Source: Myoxocephalus aenaeus (lineage: Eukaryota; Chordata; Actinopteri; Perciformes; Cottidae). From it: a stretch of 64,000 nt of DNA. The notes beneath the pieces are model-generated. The model did no database searches. It saw nothing but the letters and a program-made list of their open reading frames with translations, and had not been told where the DNA came from. The stretch is taken from contig JBAMJR010000051.1 in NCBI GenBank assembly GCA_038501785.1, forward strand, positions 1,344,501 to 1,408,500, given 5' to 3'. The position numbers and the translations under genes were made by a program. Of this stretch, positions 24,354 to 36,230 are shown piece by piece (position 1 is the stretch's first letter; each line of letters starts with the position of its first letter).

Positions 24354-26029
24354 TCCTAGGGTGTTGGGAGTCTGACAAGATTTGTCTCCAGCTGTTACAT
24401 TTCAACTTGCGATTCCTTTGATGTTTCCTTCTGACGTCCAATGTTCATCGAGTCTCTTCCTTAAAATCGTCTCTCCGTCCTGGAGCTGTTTCTCTCCGTA
24501 AGACGTGCGCTTTTGTCTGAAGGGCCTCTTTTTTTCCGTTTCCCCACTCGGTCCACTAATTGGCATAAGTTAATAATCTACCGCACGGATGACACTAATG
24601 TGACGTGAACGTATTGATTTTTCACTTAGGATGACAGTAAAAGGTTTGAATATGTGAATATCTAAAAAAAAAAAAAAAAAAGACAGCGTGTTTCAGCTGT
24701 GAGATGACACAAAGCATTATTGAAGAAGCTCCTCTGTTCTCTGTGTCGCTGTCACATCGGAGCCTTTTCATGCAGTTCAGTGGAGTCCAACTGTGGGACC
24801 AGCGGGGTCAAATGTCAGCGACATCAATATGGATTCATCTGCTTTTCAGTTATTGCTACCATTTTTCATTTTGTATGAGATGTGATGTTTGTCCTCCCTG
24901 TTGCAATAACAACTCACCCATCAAGACAACCCCTCCTTTTATTGAATCGCTTAACATCAAGGTAGAACCTCCTTTTGGCATTTCTTAATTTATTTTAGTC
25001 TCCGATGGAAGACCCGCCCTCTGCTCGGGTTTACTTTGGAACCCAGTGTGGAGTGTGGAGCCGCGGGGGCTTATTCACTCCTCTCGTCCATCATCTACAT
25101 GTCAAAAACACTTAAAAAAAAATCTTATCGCCCCATCTGGGGAGGGAGAAAGGAAATGGCTCGGCAAGATGAATGAAAAAAAATATATGAAATGTGCCTG
25201 ATAATGACAGCCATGACAACCACGATAAAAAAATGCACGGTGGATGGTGTGCAGATAATAAGTGATATTATGTAGATGCCCTGTGTATTTAAACCTGTTC
25301 TCACCTCTTATACTTAGAGTCGGATGAGGGATTAATTTGCACCTGCGCTGTGTGGTTACCGTGGTAACACTAAGGACAATACCGAGGCCAGCTGTTTATT
25401 GGAGGAAGAAAATAAAGGCATGAATAGAAAGAGAGAAAACTAAAATCTCTGTCTCTATGGCTGAAAGTGTCGCCCGATGTGAGGGTCAAACACGGGCCAA
25501 AGTTTATTTCACAATAAAATAGTTTGAAATGAAGTTTGTGTTGAAGTATCGTGAATATTGAAATGTTCAGGAATTCATCAATAGCGTCATACTTTTTATA
25601 CAGTCTGTTAGTCTACCTTACGTGTTATAAAGAAATATGAAAAAATATAACATTACACATTGAGTCCACTTATTTACAAAGTAAACAAACAAACAAGTAT
25701 TCTACCTCGCTCTAAGATCACGACACTCAGCTGTTGCTCTTTCTGGAAGCAAACTATTAGAAAATAAGCTTTTAGGATCATAAGATGGTGAAAAAACACA
25801 AGTTTAATATGAACATCGTCATTAATTGAACCGTATAGGTTCAACTGAAGCCATTGTTACATCCTCAGCTTAGATCGTATACTGTGGGGTGCTACACTCC
25901 AAACATAACACTAAAAACAATGATCCAATAGAAATATACAACAATTTAGCTCAGTGAAATGAGAGAATTGTTGCAGCTGCTTTTTCATTTGCGGTAATAG
26001 GAAATGGCAGTAATGACCCTCTGGACCCG

Positions 26030-26030
<1 letters not shown>
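24354..26030. other. unique non-coding sequence
   Basis: A-runs at about 24664-24681; otherwise nothing recognised. Confidence 0.5.

Positions 26031-26110
<80 letters not shown>
26031..26110. repeat. (AC)n microsatellite
   Basis: Forty perfect AC units. Confidence 0.97.
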
Positions 26111-26113
<3 letters not shown>

Positions 26114-28174
26114 ACAGTAGCCTACCCAGTTGTTTCTGTTAATGAGAAGTGCTGGTCACTATGATGAATTATTTGGTTATTTTTATAGGACCTCGAACAG
26201 AATATTAATGGATGAGACTGAAGCCACGTATCATAGCATGCGTAGCCTCAAGCTAATGTGCAGTGGCTGTCCCTCTTGCCCTTAATTACTAACTGCTGCC
26301 TAAACGCTCACACTATGAATTTTTCAGCAACCGTTAATGAGCGATAGCTTAGAGAAGACATTTAATGGATCGCTGTTGAATTATAAACCTTCATGCGTTT
26401 ATTTATGAGTTTGGCTGTGAAGGATAATGTACATGAAGTAGTTGATGACATGTATTTACATTTTCTCAGGGAATGGTTTCATTTCAATGGCCGAGAGGGG
26501 GAAACGGCATGATTTCCTCCAAAGTTGAATTATTATGGGAATAATCTTGTCTCCCTATAAAATGAATGAGCGTGTCATGCAGCTAAGTCATGAAATGATT
26601 GCAGACTGAATCACCTATGGGGGACCGTGGATGTGTCGTGTTATCCATCTTAGATTATAATTTTTTTGTCTAGACAGAAAGCAGAAGAAATATGACAAAG
26701 ATAGACTTCCCTTTCCCTTTTTGCAACAAGATTTGTTTGACACTCGGACGTTTTATTTTCAGGGCACCGCTAAACATGTTTGGGAGAGGCGGATTTTTAG
26801 ACTTTAAAAAAGCAGCCACAGCTTTAAAAAAAAAAAAGGACTGTAAATATCAACCATTACAAATGCAAAATCTGGAAATTGTAGAGCAGCACTGAGCTGT
26901 GTGCTCCCTGGTAATCCTTTAAAACCCAACAAATTCTGGGAATTTGGGAAACTAATGCCTTGCTTGACCGCTCTGAGGTGCCTATGCTGCTTTAGTAAAG
27001 CAGAGGCGGTTTTGACATCTAAATGGCTGTTTGTCAGCACGTGCGGGGAGGCTGAAAATACCACACGTGATCATTGTTTTTATAGCCGTGTGAGGCCGGA
27101 TTGTTTCACGCCGACAAAGAGCCTTATTAAAAGGAACGGGAGCAAAAACAGACCGACTAATTGAGCGTGTTAAGTGTCCTCAAACCAAATGAGGTATGAC
27201 TAAATGCTTCCTTGGAAATATGAAGCTGTGTTAGGTTTTGGAAAACAAAGACTCATTCTGCATTCTTTATCAAAAAACACTGCAGCATGCAGAGGCTATG
27301 GTTTCCTGCCAAATATGCATAATCAGCAATCTGCAGAAAACTGAACAACCATATGATTTCCTAATGTGCTGTGACTATGACGGAAATCCTGAATCGTATT
27401 CATTGCACTGCGACACAGATGAAAATACTATCACTAATTTGCAGCACTGGTGTCAAACATCTGTTTCGCACTTCAGATTTCCATATCGCAAAAAAAAAAA
27501 AAAAAAATACTGGTCTTTTCTGTGTGTGTGTTCTAGAAGTTTTACTTCTCGGTTGACTATGAAAGACAGTAAAAATAGACACAGTGATCAAAGGCACATC
27601 TGGGACCGGTGAGAAGAAAAATAATTCATCGGCAGCCCGGAGAAAGTGGGTCTGCCGCTCGCGTCTGTCTAAAAGCAAAAGTAGAGAGCGCAGAGCAGCT
27701 CGGCTCCTCTGAGAGCCAGGTGCTCGAAATCACCTGAGGTCACCGACGGCCTCCTCCCACGTCCATGCCCTCTGCAGGCGCTATCGATGTTTAAAAGCTT
27801 TATGAGCAGGGAGCGACTGAGGGGGTTTGTCATATAAAACTAAAAGCTACAGAGGAAAAAAAAAACTATTAGAGAGAGGATCGGGGGAAGGTAAAGCAGC
27901 GTTTGGGGAATAGAGACTGGAAAGAGAAGAGGGGGTCATTTTTGTTCACTTTCCAACTTACAGCTCTTATAGCTCTGTGAAAACTTGTATTTATAAATCC
28001 TCAGCAGGGTAGCCTTTTTTTGTAATAGTTGTTAAAATTATCTACATATATTCTGACTGCAATCAATAAATCAAATGCTCGGACAAGAAAGAAAAGACGA
28101 GAAAGAAAACATGGAGTATCTGTGGCCGAAACATGCGTCAACAATCATTGCACGTCTTCCACGAGCTGCTAGCT
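26111..28174. other. unique non-coding sequence
   Basis: No gene seen. The part 26280-26600 is rich in TAAT and ATTA motifs and looks like possible conserved non-coding DNA, which sequence alone cannot prove. An A run lies at about 27490-27507. Confidence 0.5.
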
Positions 28175-28400
28175 TGACAGCTGTGATTGCTAACAGCAGC
28201 CATGTTTGTTGTTTACGATCATGAGGATCATTTTGGGGGCGTGGCCTTGGAGGGAGGCCTGATGGCAGGGGATGTCAGTGTTGCAGACTCTGCGACTTTC
28301 TCGCCAGATTTAATGACTTTTGGAGCTAATGCTGCTAGCTACTTTCATTGGAAAAGAGTTGGCAATACTGGGCGTTTTTTTTTCGGTTGGATACTTTTCG
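28175..28400 (+). repeat. probable dispersed teleost repeat
   Basis: Contains CTCTGCGACTTTCTCGCC followed by a TTTTGGAGCTAATGCTGCTA block and a TTGGCAATACTGGGCG block, an order I recognise from a short dispersed fish repeat. No second copy in the window; ends and family name unknown. Confidence 0.4.
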
Positions 28401-28463
28401 GGATACTGCTGATTTCTCCAATATTCCCGACCCCAGCTTTATGCGGACGACTCAGTTTGGAAA

Positions 28464-28485
28464 GTGTGTGTGTGTGTGTGTGTGT
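28464..28485. repeat. (GT)n microsatellite
   Basis: About 11 GT units. Confidence 0.93.
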
Positions 28486-30311
28486 AATGCTGATCTAACA
28501 AATTGGTTAATACCCCTCAAAGGATACAAGTATGAGAAGAAAAGACATTGATGGGAAACAAAACATGGAGTAATAATACAAAGCGTCTGCTAAACACCGG
28601 ACAAAGAAGGCCAATTTTATTTAAACACCAGCAGAGCCAGAAGGAGCAGTGCCTCGCAGCGTACAACTGATTTCGTTAAATGCTCCGTCGCTACATACAC
28701 AGCAGGTTTAATTACTCCCCAAAGCTGTAGATGAAGAGAGCACCGCTTTAAAAAATAAAAAAAGATATTCTTTTTAGAGGATGACGCTCAGCTTTGGTAC
28801 TGGGCCCAGTCACACGGTATACAGTACATAACACAGCACGGTGCTACGTGTGTGTTTCATACAGAGAGTCTCTTTCAGCGCGACTGAGATCCAGAAACCT
28901 GCGGTGTAAATTACAACAACCACAGCCGTCAGCTAGAAGTTGGTCGGGTGAGAAAGCCATTACTGGAAATGTTACAAGTCATTACTAAGTGCGAGGGTAA
29001 TCTCGGCGGTGAGCAGCATGTGTGTGTATATAAGTGCTTCAGATTTGGGAAAAGCAATACGGAGACGGAAGAGAGGGTCGAAGCTCGCCGCATGCGTTCT
29101 TTGTCGGAGTCTGAATCACAACCGAGACCTTTTACCTCCCGGGTGCCTTCAGATGAACGTGTCAAGGAAATACCGAACGCATGTTTTTCAGTGAGTCAGT
29201 CAGTGAGATTTGGAGCCGATGCACCTTTGTCCCGCCGCGTGACGTTGCGGTCCACTCCCCCGCGCACTTCGTTCAGATCGATGAACGCTGTGTGAAGTGT
29301 GCATTTGAAAAACGTCGCCCTCCTCAAACCTCTGTTTGACGTCGAGGGTTGATTCACCCAAAATGCTGTCTGTCTGCGGGAGAAAGTTGTTCCAAAACAA
29401 CAACAAAAAAGGTCAATCATCCACGAACATTTCCCCCTTGTACGAGTGTGACACGTAATGACCGGCGTAAACATGAGTGGCGCCTGCATAAATGAGGGGG
29501 TCAAATAATGTAAGATGTTCATAATGATATTGTAGTGTTATACAATAGCATCAACAGACAATTTCTTTGTAATTGTGATATTGTTACCGTATACCTTATG
29601 AATACATTCATTTGATTGGGTTTTCTCAAAATTGCCTCAAAGTAATGAAACATATAATCCATAAGTGATACATTTAGGCAGTACAACTAAATGCACATGC
29701 CTCCTTCTCGTAAATTGTGTGCGTATCTAAGAGAAAATTTGAAATATGAGAAAATTGGTGAATGCGGCAAGTTCTCCTAAATCCCTCGCACAAGATTGCA
29801 TCTGTGTGCATGAGTGCTTCTTGCATGAGGCCCATTGTTTCGCACAGTTTTTTTAATTTACATTTTTTTAATACTCTGAGCTCCATTAAAGAGATTACAC
29901 TTATATTATATTGGTGGCTATCTCCAACCACGACTCGATACCACGAGAGCTTTTATTTTGGAGGGCAGAATGAACCTTTTACATCAAGTTTGCCTGAGCT
30001 TTACATAACAGTTAGATAGTACATTCATTTATACTAACTTCATCCTTATTCAGCAATTCTGAAAATGATTGCATTAACTGAAACATGCATCCTATATCTA
30101 GCTATGAAAATGCACTTTGAGGGGCTTTCTGTAGATAAATGCACCGTTTTCATTTCCATACAAGCTCTCAGCATATATTATACGAATTGTATGTAGAGTG
30201 CTCGCATTCAATGGACATTAAATAGCAGGTCATCAAAGGCAGCATCATTACCGACGGCTGAAAGCTTTGAGAGCAGTACTCAGCCGAGTGACATCACAGT
30301 CAGAACTTAAC
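28486..30311. other. unique non-coding sequence
   Basis: No gene or repeat recognised; open frames under 120 codons only. Confidence 0.5.
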
Positions 30312-30328
30312 GGGGGGGGGGGGGGGGG
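30312..30328 (+). repeat. poly-G tract
   Basis: Seventeen consecutive G. Could form a G-quadruplex; length in the assembly is likely approximate. Confidence 0.9.
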
Positions 30329-31319
30329 AAACAACATCTCAAAACAAATATTGTTCTATTAGGCGAGAGGGGACGCCGGCTCTCGCTGCGTTTTCATGTA
30401 GTCAGTGTCGGCCGCGTCACATTCCCGAGCACAACCCGTGTCTCTCCTCGTGTGCTTCTGACCTTCTAATGATGGAGTCTCGGGTCCGGGACGGTAACCT
30501 TTTTCTCAAACTGCAACTCAAGTCAGACTCTAAGGAGGGAGATACGGACGGTTAAGACTACGGCGCACAGAGACTCATTTCATCGCACCTTGCGAAGCTG
30601 ATAACTAAATCCCTCTGACATTAGGGAGGTAGCTGCGCTCCCATTTTAATTACCAGAGAAATTGCAAGCCAAACGGCATTACTACAGCCTGCAGATTCTT
30701 TGATGGCATTTGTCATTTTGGAAAGATAGGAAAAAACTGTCAAGTAGGGTAACCCCTCTTTAAACTGGCACATAGATTTCCAGCTAATCCGGGTGGGAGA
30801 GGCAGACAGAATGGATAAACACTGAATGGAACTGAGCAGGCAAACAATCTTAGCTGCGGCTGAAAGCGCGTCTTAAAGTAAACAACCCTGTCAAAGGGAT
30901 GTTCTTAAATTGTCATACCTCGAAACAGAGGATGTACGACAGTGGTTTTACTTCAAACCGGGGGGTGAACTGCAAACTGCTTTTATTTATTTATTGCGCT
31001 GTTTTAGTTGTGTTTTTTTTCACAGAGGATTCTTCTCCGACTGGCTGAAAATATCCCCTCAATAAGACGAGGACTTAAAGAAAAATAGGAATGCTGTGTT
31101 ATGCCAGTGTAAGCAATAAGCCCGGGGTGAAAGACGCTAAAAGCGAAGGTCTTGCTCAAAGCTCCAGTGCTTAATGGCACGGAAACACGTCGGGTCAGTG
31201 CTGGTCTTTCTTTATGTCTGTGTTGGTAATGGTGGAGCATCTCTGCTGATATGTGCTTGAGTAATTAATGAGGTCACAGGATCTAAGTGCATTTTTTTCC
31301 TTTTTTCTTTTTTACTTCT
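30329..31319. other. unique non-coding sequence
   Basis: No gene or repeat recognised. Confidence 0.5.
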
Positions 31320-31590
31320 CTGAAGAGATATACCATTTTTAGGGTCTCAAATTGAAAGGAAAGGGCATCTTTTTGCATCATATTGTGTGTCCTCATATGT
31401 TTTGTTTATGGTACATACATTTTCAATAATTGTTCAATTCTTTCACCGACATCAAACGTTTAAATACATGTATTATTTCACCATGTGAGAAAGCTCAAAG
31501 CCAAAATATCTCCATCAAACCACAGATGTTTTGCATTTCCTTCAAAAATAATAAAATGTCCTCAAATTTCATGCAGTAGAAATTCATAAT
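31320..31590. repeat. possible old dispersed repeat
   Basis: AT-rich block with the phrases TTTTAGGGTCTCAAATTG and TTTTTGCATCATATTGTGTG, which resemble a degenerate fish repeat. No copy inside the window confirms it. Confidence 0.25.
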
Positions 31591-31679
31591 TGAGTATACT
31601 AAGACAAAACAAACTTAAATGCACACTGCTTCATGTGTAGCCATTGTATCACAGGTTTTGAGCTTTCATGATGGTCAGA

Positions 31680-32040
31680 CGAAGCAGACACCTTTGTATC
31701 TGAAGCCAACGCAGAAGTGCGATAAAGTGCAGTTCCTCCAATGGCCACTTGAGGCTGGCTCAGAAAGCGGATCAACATAGATGTTAACATTGCCAACTTT
31801 ACAGGATAAATAAACATGTTTACAGTCTGGTACACAAAATATTTCCGGTCTCGAGGTCTCGGGGAGGTTTTTCCCGCTCATGACAATAGGGTTACTTTGA
31901 GTGACAGGTAGCTACCACCACGTCGCGACCAAATATGGTCACTTCTGGTTTGAAAAAAAAAAAGCAAGATGGCAATGACAAAAAGTCAAGGACCCCAAAC
32001 CAATGGGTACATCACGGTGATTATAGTCTGTGGTTCACCT
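31680..32040 (+). repeat. dispersed teleost repeat, copy 1
   Basis: Contains in order TGAAGCCAACGCAGAAGTGC, a CCACTTGAGGCTGGCTC block, TCACTTCTGGTT, AAGATGGCAATGAC and CCAATGGG...CACGGTG. The last three blocks recur in the same order at 55868-56000, which supports one family. I recognise the whole as a common teleost repeat; I cannot name its class. Confidence 0.65.
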
Positions 32041-32633
32041 GAATGTACGCCGCAGCATCAGGACCAGACTCTGGCACGATGCGATTCCATTACTCTGGTT
32101 TCTTCAGTAATCCAGAAATGAAAGAGATTTTTGAGATAAACAGATACAATCATTTAATTATTCTGGTTTCATAGCAAAAGCGGGGTTCAAACACCAGCGT
32201 TAGCTCCCCTTTAGAGCTGTCTGGAGTTGAAGTAGCACCGCGAGGTGAGGTGATAAACGAGGATCCTGTTTTTCCTCCTTGATCAATGTTATCTGTTATC
32301 CTTTTTTCTCTGCTATGTTTTGTGCTCTCCGTTCCTGTCCACTTGCAGCAAGTCTCACTTGAGATAGTGTCAGCAGAAGGGTATACTGAGCTCTTTAGCA
32401 TCCCCTCTGTTCTTGAGACACACTTTGTCTCTCATCAAGTATCCAACCAGACACGGAGAGGCACTCTGAAAGGGTATCGGTGGTCACGATGTACCGGCCA
32501 TTAACGATCACACCCCCGAGCACACGGCGAGACTCAAAACATCGGGAGCTGAGTGACACCGAGGAGTTCTCAAGAAATACAAAGCAAAGCCGAACCCATT
32601 TGGTTTCAAAAATCATATATGTATATTTGTCTC
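32041..32633. other. unique non-coding sequence
   Basis: No gene seen. It ends with the 8-base site TTTGTCTC (32626-32633) into which the hAT-like element inserted. Confidence 0.5.
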
Positions 32634-32915
32634 CAGGGGCGGTTTTGGGCACGGGCGACCCGGGCAGCCGCCCGGGGCGGCACTTTTTCATGACAGGTGG
32701 GGGGCGGCACGACCACTTAAAAATATATATATATATCATCTGGGCCGCGAAGCGGTTTTCCATTATCTATCATATCACTGTGTGGGGAATTGGCAAATTG
32801 GCGCCCCCTGCAGCTGCAGGCGCCCCTGCTTGCTAAGAAGGTGCCGTCTACTAGTGATGTGTCGGTCGCAAACGAAACGGCTCTGAGAGCTCTTTGACGT
32901 GAACGACGGGGCCGG

Positions 32916-32922
32916 CTCTCCC

Positions 32923-32960
<38 letters not shown>

Positions 32961-32974
32961 GCTCTCTCTCTCTC
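32916..32974. repeat. (CT)n microsatellite inside the inner hAT
   Basis: CT repeat of about 59 bases with two GCTC interruptions, probably grown from the CCGGCTCTCC terminal motif of the element. Confidence 0.93.
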
Positions 32975-33069
32975 AAGCCGCATTTGATTGGTCAATATGT
33001 GTGGCGTCGTCTCTGTGCCTGCGATGAGCAGAGGGGCGGGAGTTACACAGTTCATGTGACGTCACGAGA

Positions 33070-33198
33070 CTGTGCATCGTAGCAACTTCAGTCCCCTCAG
33101 AGAGAATGTTCTCCAAAACAGGACAGATCATTCCGGAGAGAAGAAACAGGATCAGGATTACTTTAAATCTGTTAAGTATTAAAAAGCTAAAAGTTTAA
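33070..33198 (+). pseudogene. hAT transposase C-terminal remnant
   Basis: In the frame starting at 33070 the translation reads LCIVATSVPSERMFSKTGQ, then a stretch rich in Arg and Asn, and it stops at TAA (33196-33198). This matches the end of hAT transposases, the dimerisation region with the hallmark pattern ATSVPSERxFS followed by a basic RRNR-like segment. The BED zinc finger, the catalytic RNase H-like core and most of the insertion domain are missing, so the copy cannot be active. About 40 codons remain. It gives independent protein-level support for the hAT assignment made from the ends and target duplication. Confidence 0.85.
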
Positions 33199-33829
33199 AA
33201 TAGTTAAAAGTTAGTTAAGTTCATTTGTAAATAGTTAAACGTTTGTTTTTGCACTTTCTAATTTTTTTTGTATCACTCTGTAGAGTGTATAAATAAAAGT
33301 GTATTATATAATAAACATTTGATATAGTGCATGTTTCTTTTTACATTAGTAATTCATATTGCGCATAATTTTACATTATTGTTGGTAATAAATTAATTTA
33401 AGCACCAAAAAATCTGAAGAGCCATTTGGGAGCCGAAAGAGCCGGTTCCCTAAAAAGAGCCGGAATTCACATCACTACCGTCTACAGATCATGTGTGAGA
33501 AGGGGGAAGGGGAGGGGACGCGGGGGAATAGTTCACCTCTGGGTCTCCCAAATGGAACGGACAAGGGGGGGAACAGGAGGCTATAGAGCAATACTCTAAT
33601 GCAATTAGTGGGCTTAAGTCAGTTATGTTGTAATTTATACTGTGCTGTGCATAATTGTGTGCATTGATTCTCTTAAGTGTGTTATTCAAATGTTCTATTG
33701 AATGATTTGTGCAATTGAGGAATTAAAGTTTATAATAAAAAAAATAAAAATGTTCCCGGCGGGTGGGGGGCACTCGGAGGGGGTCTCGCCCGGGGCGTAA
33801 TTACATGTAGAGCCGCCACTGTTTGTCTC

Positions 33830-34588
33830 ATGACAGGTTTCTTCCAAACAGTGTGTTTCCACTGCAGTAAACAACACCCTCAAACCCCTGACTAAACTGT
33901 GTGATTTTCAGAAAACTGAAACAAAATACGTCCCAGGAGAGGGGGGAAAAAGAGAAGTGTGCTCATTTGATTCACTGCAGAGACTGCAAAGGAGAACACT
34001 TGAAAGACACAAGTTTACTAGAGTGAAGCAAGGCTTCCCCCGGCACACAGTAAATTATCTTTTTCACTTTGAAAGTTAGAAGCAGAACTAGAACTAGGAA
34101 AACAGCCTTCGGGAGGGGAGAAGATGGACATCTGTGAAGAGTAATACTTTTCTCTTTGAAAACAAAAAACGCTCCACGTCTTCTTGTTGTTGACCTTGTT
34201 ATTATTTACTCATCCAGTTTGCTTTTCATCAATACGACGCCGCAACTGAAATATCTTGTCAATGTTTTTTACTGCGTTTCCCAAGGACTGTCGCTTTATA
34301 CGTTGGTGGCATTTAGCGAGCTTAAAAGCCCATCGCCTCGTCCCACAGGTCGGCCATTAGACGCAGTGAGGACCTCTTAAGTAAGAGGTCTGCAACGAAA
34401 GCGTGCACTCGCTGCCATTTGTGTGCAAATGCTGCAGTTTTCTCGGAAGGCATTTAAACGGCCCCGGTTTGTAATTATTGTGATGGGAAAAATGCATATG
34501 CTGTCTGTTTTAAAGAATCATTCACTGTTAAACATGTGGGTTAAATACTGATGTATGTTCAGATTAATGAGTAACATATAAGTAAAGA
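33830..34588. other. unique non-coding sequence
   Basis: No gene or repeat recognised. Confidence 0.5.
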
Positions 34589-34597
34589 TGGAGGGAC

Positions 34598-35066
34598 TGA
34601 TAACATGGGTTGTTAGGCTTAGGGGCCTACTCTGATTCTGACCAGTTGATAAGAGCGCTGAAGTGCACAGTCATTCTCCTAACTGCACGGTTTGATGTAT
34701 GTGGGGACAGGGGATTGGTTGAACGTATAGTTTCGATCAGGTCAAAGTACGCACAGTTAATGTATAACACGTGTTTGAGCTAGTGAGAACCAATGAGAGA
34801 TGAGATGGGAAGGAAGGGATGATCGTTTTTAAAAAGTATATAACTGACTGTCGAATTGATGATTTTGTGGAAACCCTGACAGACATTGACGATTCTTGGC
34901 TGTTGGGATTTCTTCCTGCTTGCAAGCATTTAATAAATTGACAGAGGCATTTTGTCTTGTCCAGAGGAACTCTGTTTGTTTGTCCGATCTGATTGACACC
35001 TTTGAACTCTCCTCCCGAGACATAGAATTACTTTTTCCACGACATTATGCCCCAACGGCACAAATG
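34598..35066 (+). mobile_element. LTR-like or other inserted element (469 bp)
   Basis: Flanked by an exact 9-base direct repeat TGGAGGGAC (34589-34597 and 35067-35075). Inside, in promoter order, are a TATATAA box (34837-34843) and an AATAAA signal (34932-34937) about 95 bases later, the arrangement expected of the U3-R part of a retroviral-type LTR. The left edge begins TG, but the right edge does not end in CA and 9 bases is long for an LTR target duplication. A different element class is possible, and the direct repeat could be chance. Confidence 0.38.
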
Positions 35067-35075
35067 TGGAGGGAC

Positions 35076-36007
35076 AGCGAGCGACGTTGAGGACTTTATC
35101 TTATCCAGGAATTATCTGAACATAAAAGTAACATTTACAATAAAAGGGCAGATTTATGTCCTCCGTAAATGTCTTGTTATAAAGTAGCAGTTCAGTAATA
35201 ACCCTTACGTAGCCGATAAAGAGGTGAAAAAGGCCTTTTTCCCCGTGATGAATTAAGATTCCTCTCTCTCCGCTCATGACATGTGGTGATGTGGCGAACG
35301 GACGGTCTCCAGATTTACACTTTACACGGACCGTGGTCTCCAATAGCTTCACCAGAAAGTAAGAGGTATTTAAAGAAGGGAAAACCAGACGGGCATTTCG
35401 GGAGAGCAAACGTCTTCATTCCTTGACACAGCAGTGCACATCGTATACAGAGAGGAGGATCAGGAAGTGAACGCTCCGTCTCTTCCATCTCACACTCATT
35501 CAAACTGAAATCATTTGAGCTGCTGCAGCTTCCAATCTAGTCACATATTTATGTGATATTTGAACTCAAAATAGTGCTAAACTTTAACCTTCATTCTCTC
35601 CTTAATTATTTTGAATTGTTCACTTGTAGACCAACAGTTTGTCTTTGTTCAGTTTTATTCCAAGGAAGAAAATAATGTTTGTGTGGTCTTTTCCAGTGGC
35701 AGGATGAAACTAACTTTTTTATGATATTTTATAGTTCTTTATTTCAGAGAAAATGATTGTACTTTTTACACTACTGCATTTATGTGATAGCTAGACCATA
35801 TATCTAACATTAGTTACTCTTCAGATTAAGATTTGACATAAAAACAGAATGAGTATATAACATATAACGCATTGTTGAAAATAAATCCGTGGTTGCTCAA
35901 CTTTTTTTATTTGTGACCTCTCACAATAAAGTAATGTCTAGTTTGGGATTTTATTTTTTTATTTTTAAGAACGAAGGACGAAAAAAAAGCCTTTTCCAAA
36001 AATATTT
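35076..36007. other. unique non-coding sequence
   Basis: No gene seen; T- and A-rich patches at 35900-36000. Confidence 0.5.
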
Positions 36008-36230
36008 GGCAACAAAACACTTAGTTAGGTTTAAGTAACTCGACTGCTGACCGAATAACTACTCACGACTGAGGAACAACCGAGTCTAATGTTGCAAAAT
36101 GGAAACGTTACTTTTATTTTTGCACGGGACACAAACAGAGGTCTCCTGCATGAAAGTCCTATGTTTGTTTGACCCGAGCATGGAACCCAAAATACAAGCA
36201 TCACTCTGAAAATGAGCATGTGTCCCCTTT
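36008..36230 (+). repeat. probable dispersed teleost repeat
   Basis: Contains CACTTAGTTAGGTTTAAGTA, then GGACACAAACAGAGGTCTCC and CATGAAAGTCCTATGTTTG, an order I recognise from a common fish repeat. Degenerate, no open frame, ends not visible, no second copy in the window. Confidence 0.5.

Larger units (their letters stand above)
32852..33477 (+). mobile_element. inner hAT element (626 bp)
   Basis: Begins TAGTGATGTG and ends with its exact reverse complement CACATCACTA. It is flanked by the exact 8-bp duplication CCGTCTAC at 32844-32851 and 33478-33485. Copies of the motif GAGCCGG or CCGGCTC lie near both ends, as expected for subterminal transposase-binding sites. It contains a CT microsatellite, a GC box (about 33033), a CRE-like TGACGTCA (33057-33064), and a 3' piece of an hAT transposase gene (33070-33198). 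It is an internally deleted copy lying inside the outer element. Confidence 0.92.
32634..33821. mobile_element. outer hAT-like element, split by a second hAT
   Basis: Flanked by the exact 8-bp duplication TTTGTCTC at 32626-32633 and 33822-33829, the length made by hAT transposases. The left end begins CAGGGGCGGTT; the right end, read inward, begins CAGTGGCGGCT, giving an imperfect terminal inverted repeat. The ends are GC-rich (GGGCGACCCGGGC and its counterpart GCCCGGGGCG near the right end), the centre is AT-rich, and no transposase reading frame is seen. Without the inserted element and its duplicated 8 bases it would be about 554 bp. It is therefore a non-autonomous copy, older than the element inside it. 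Confidence 0.85.
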
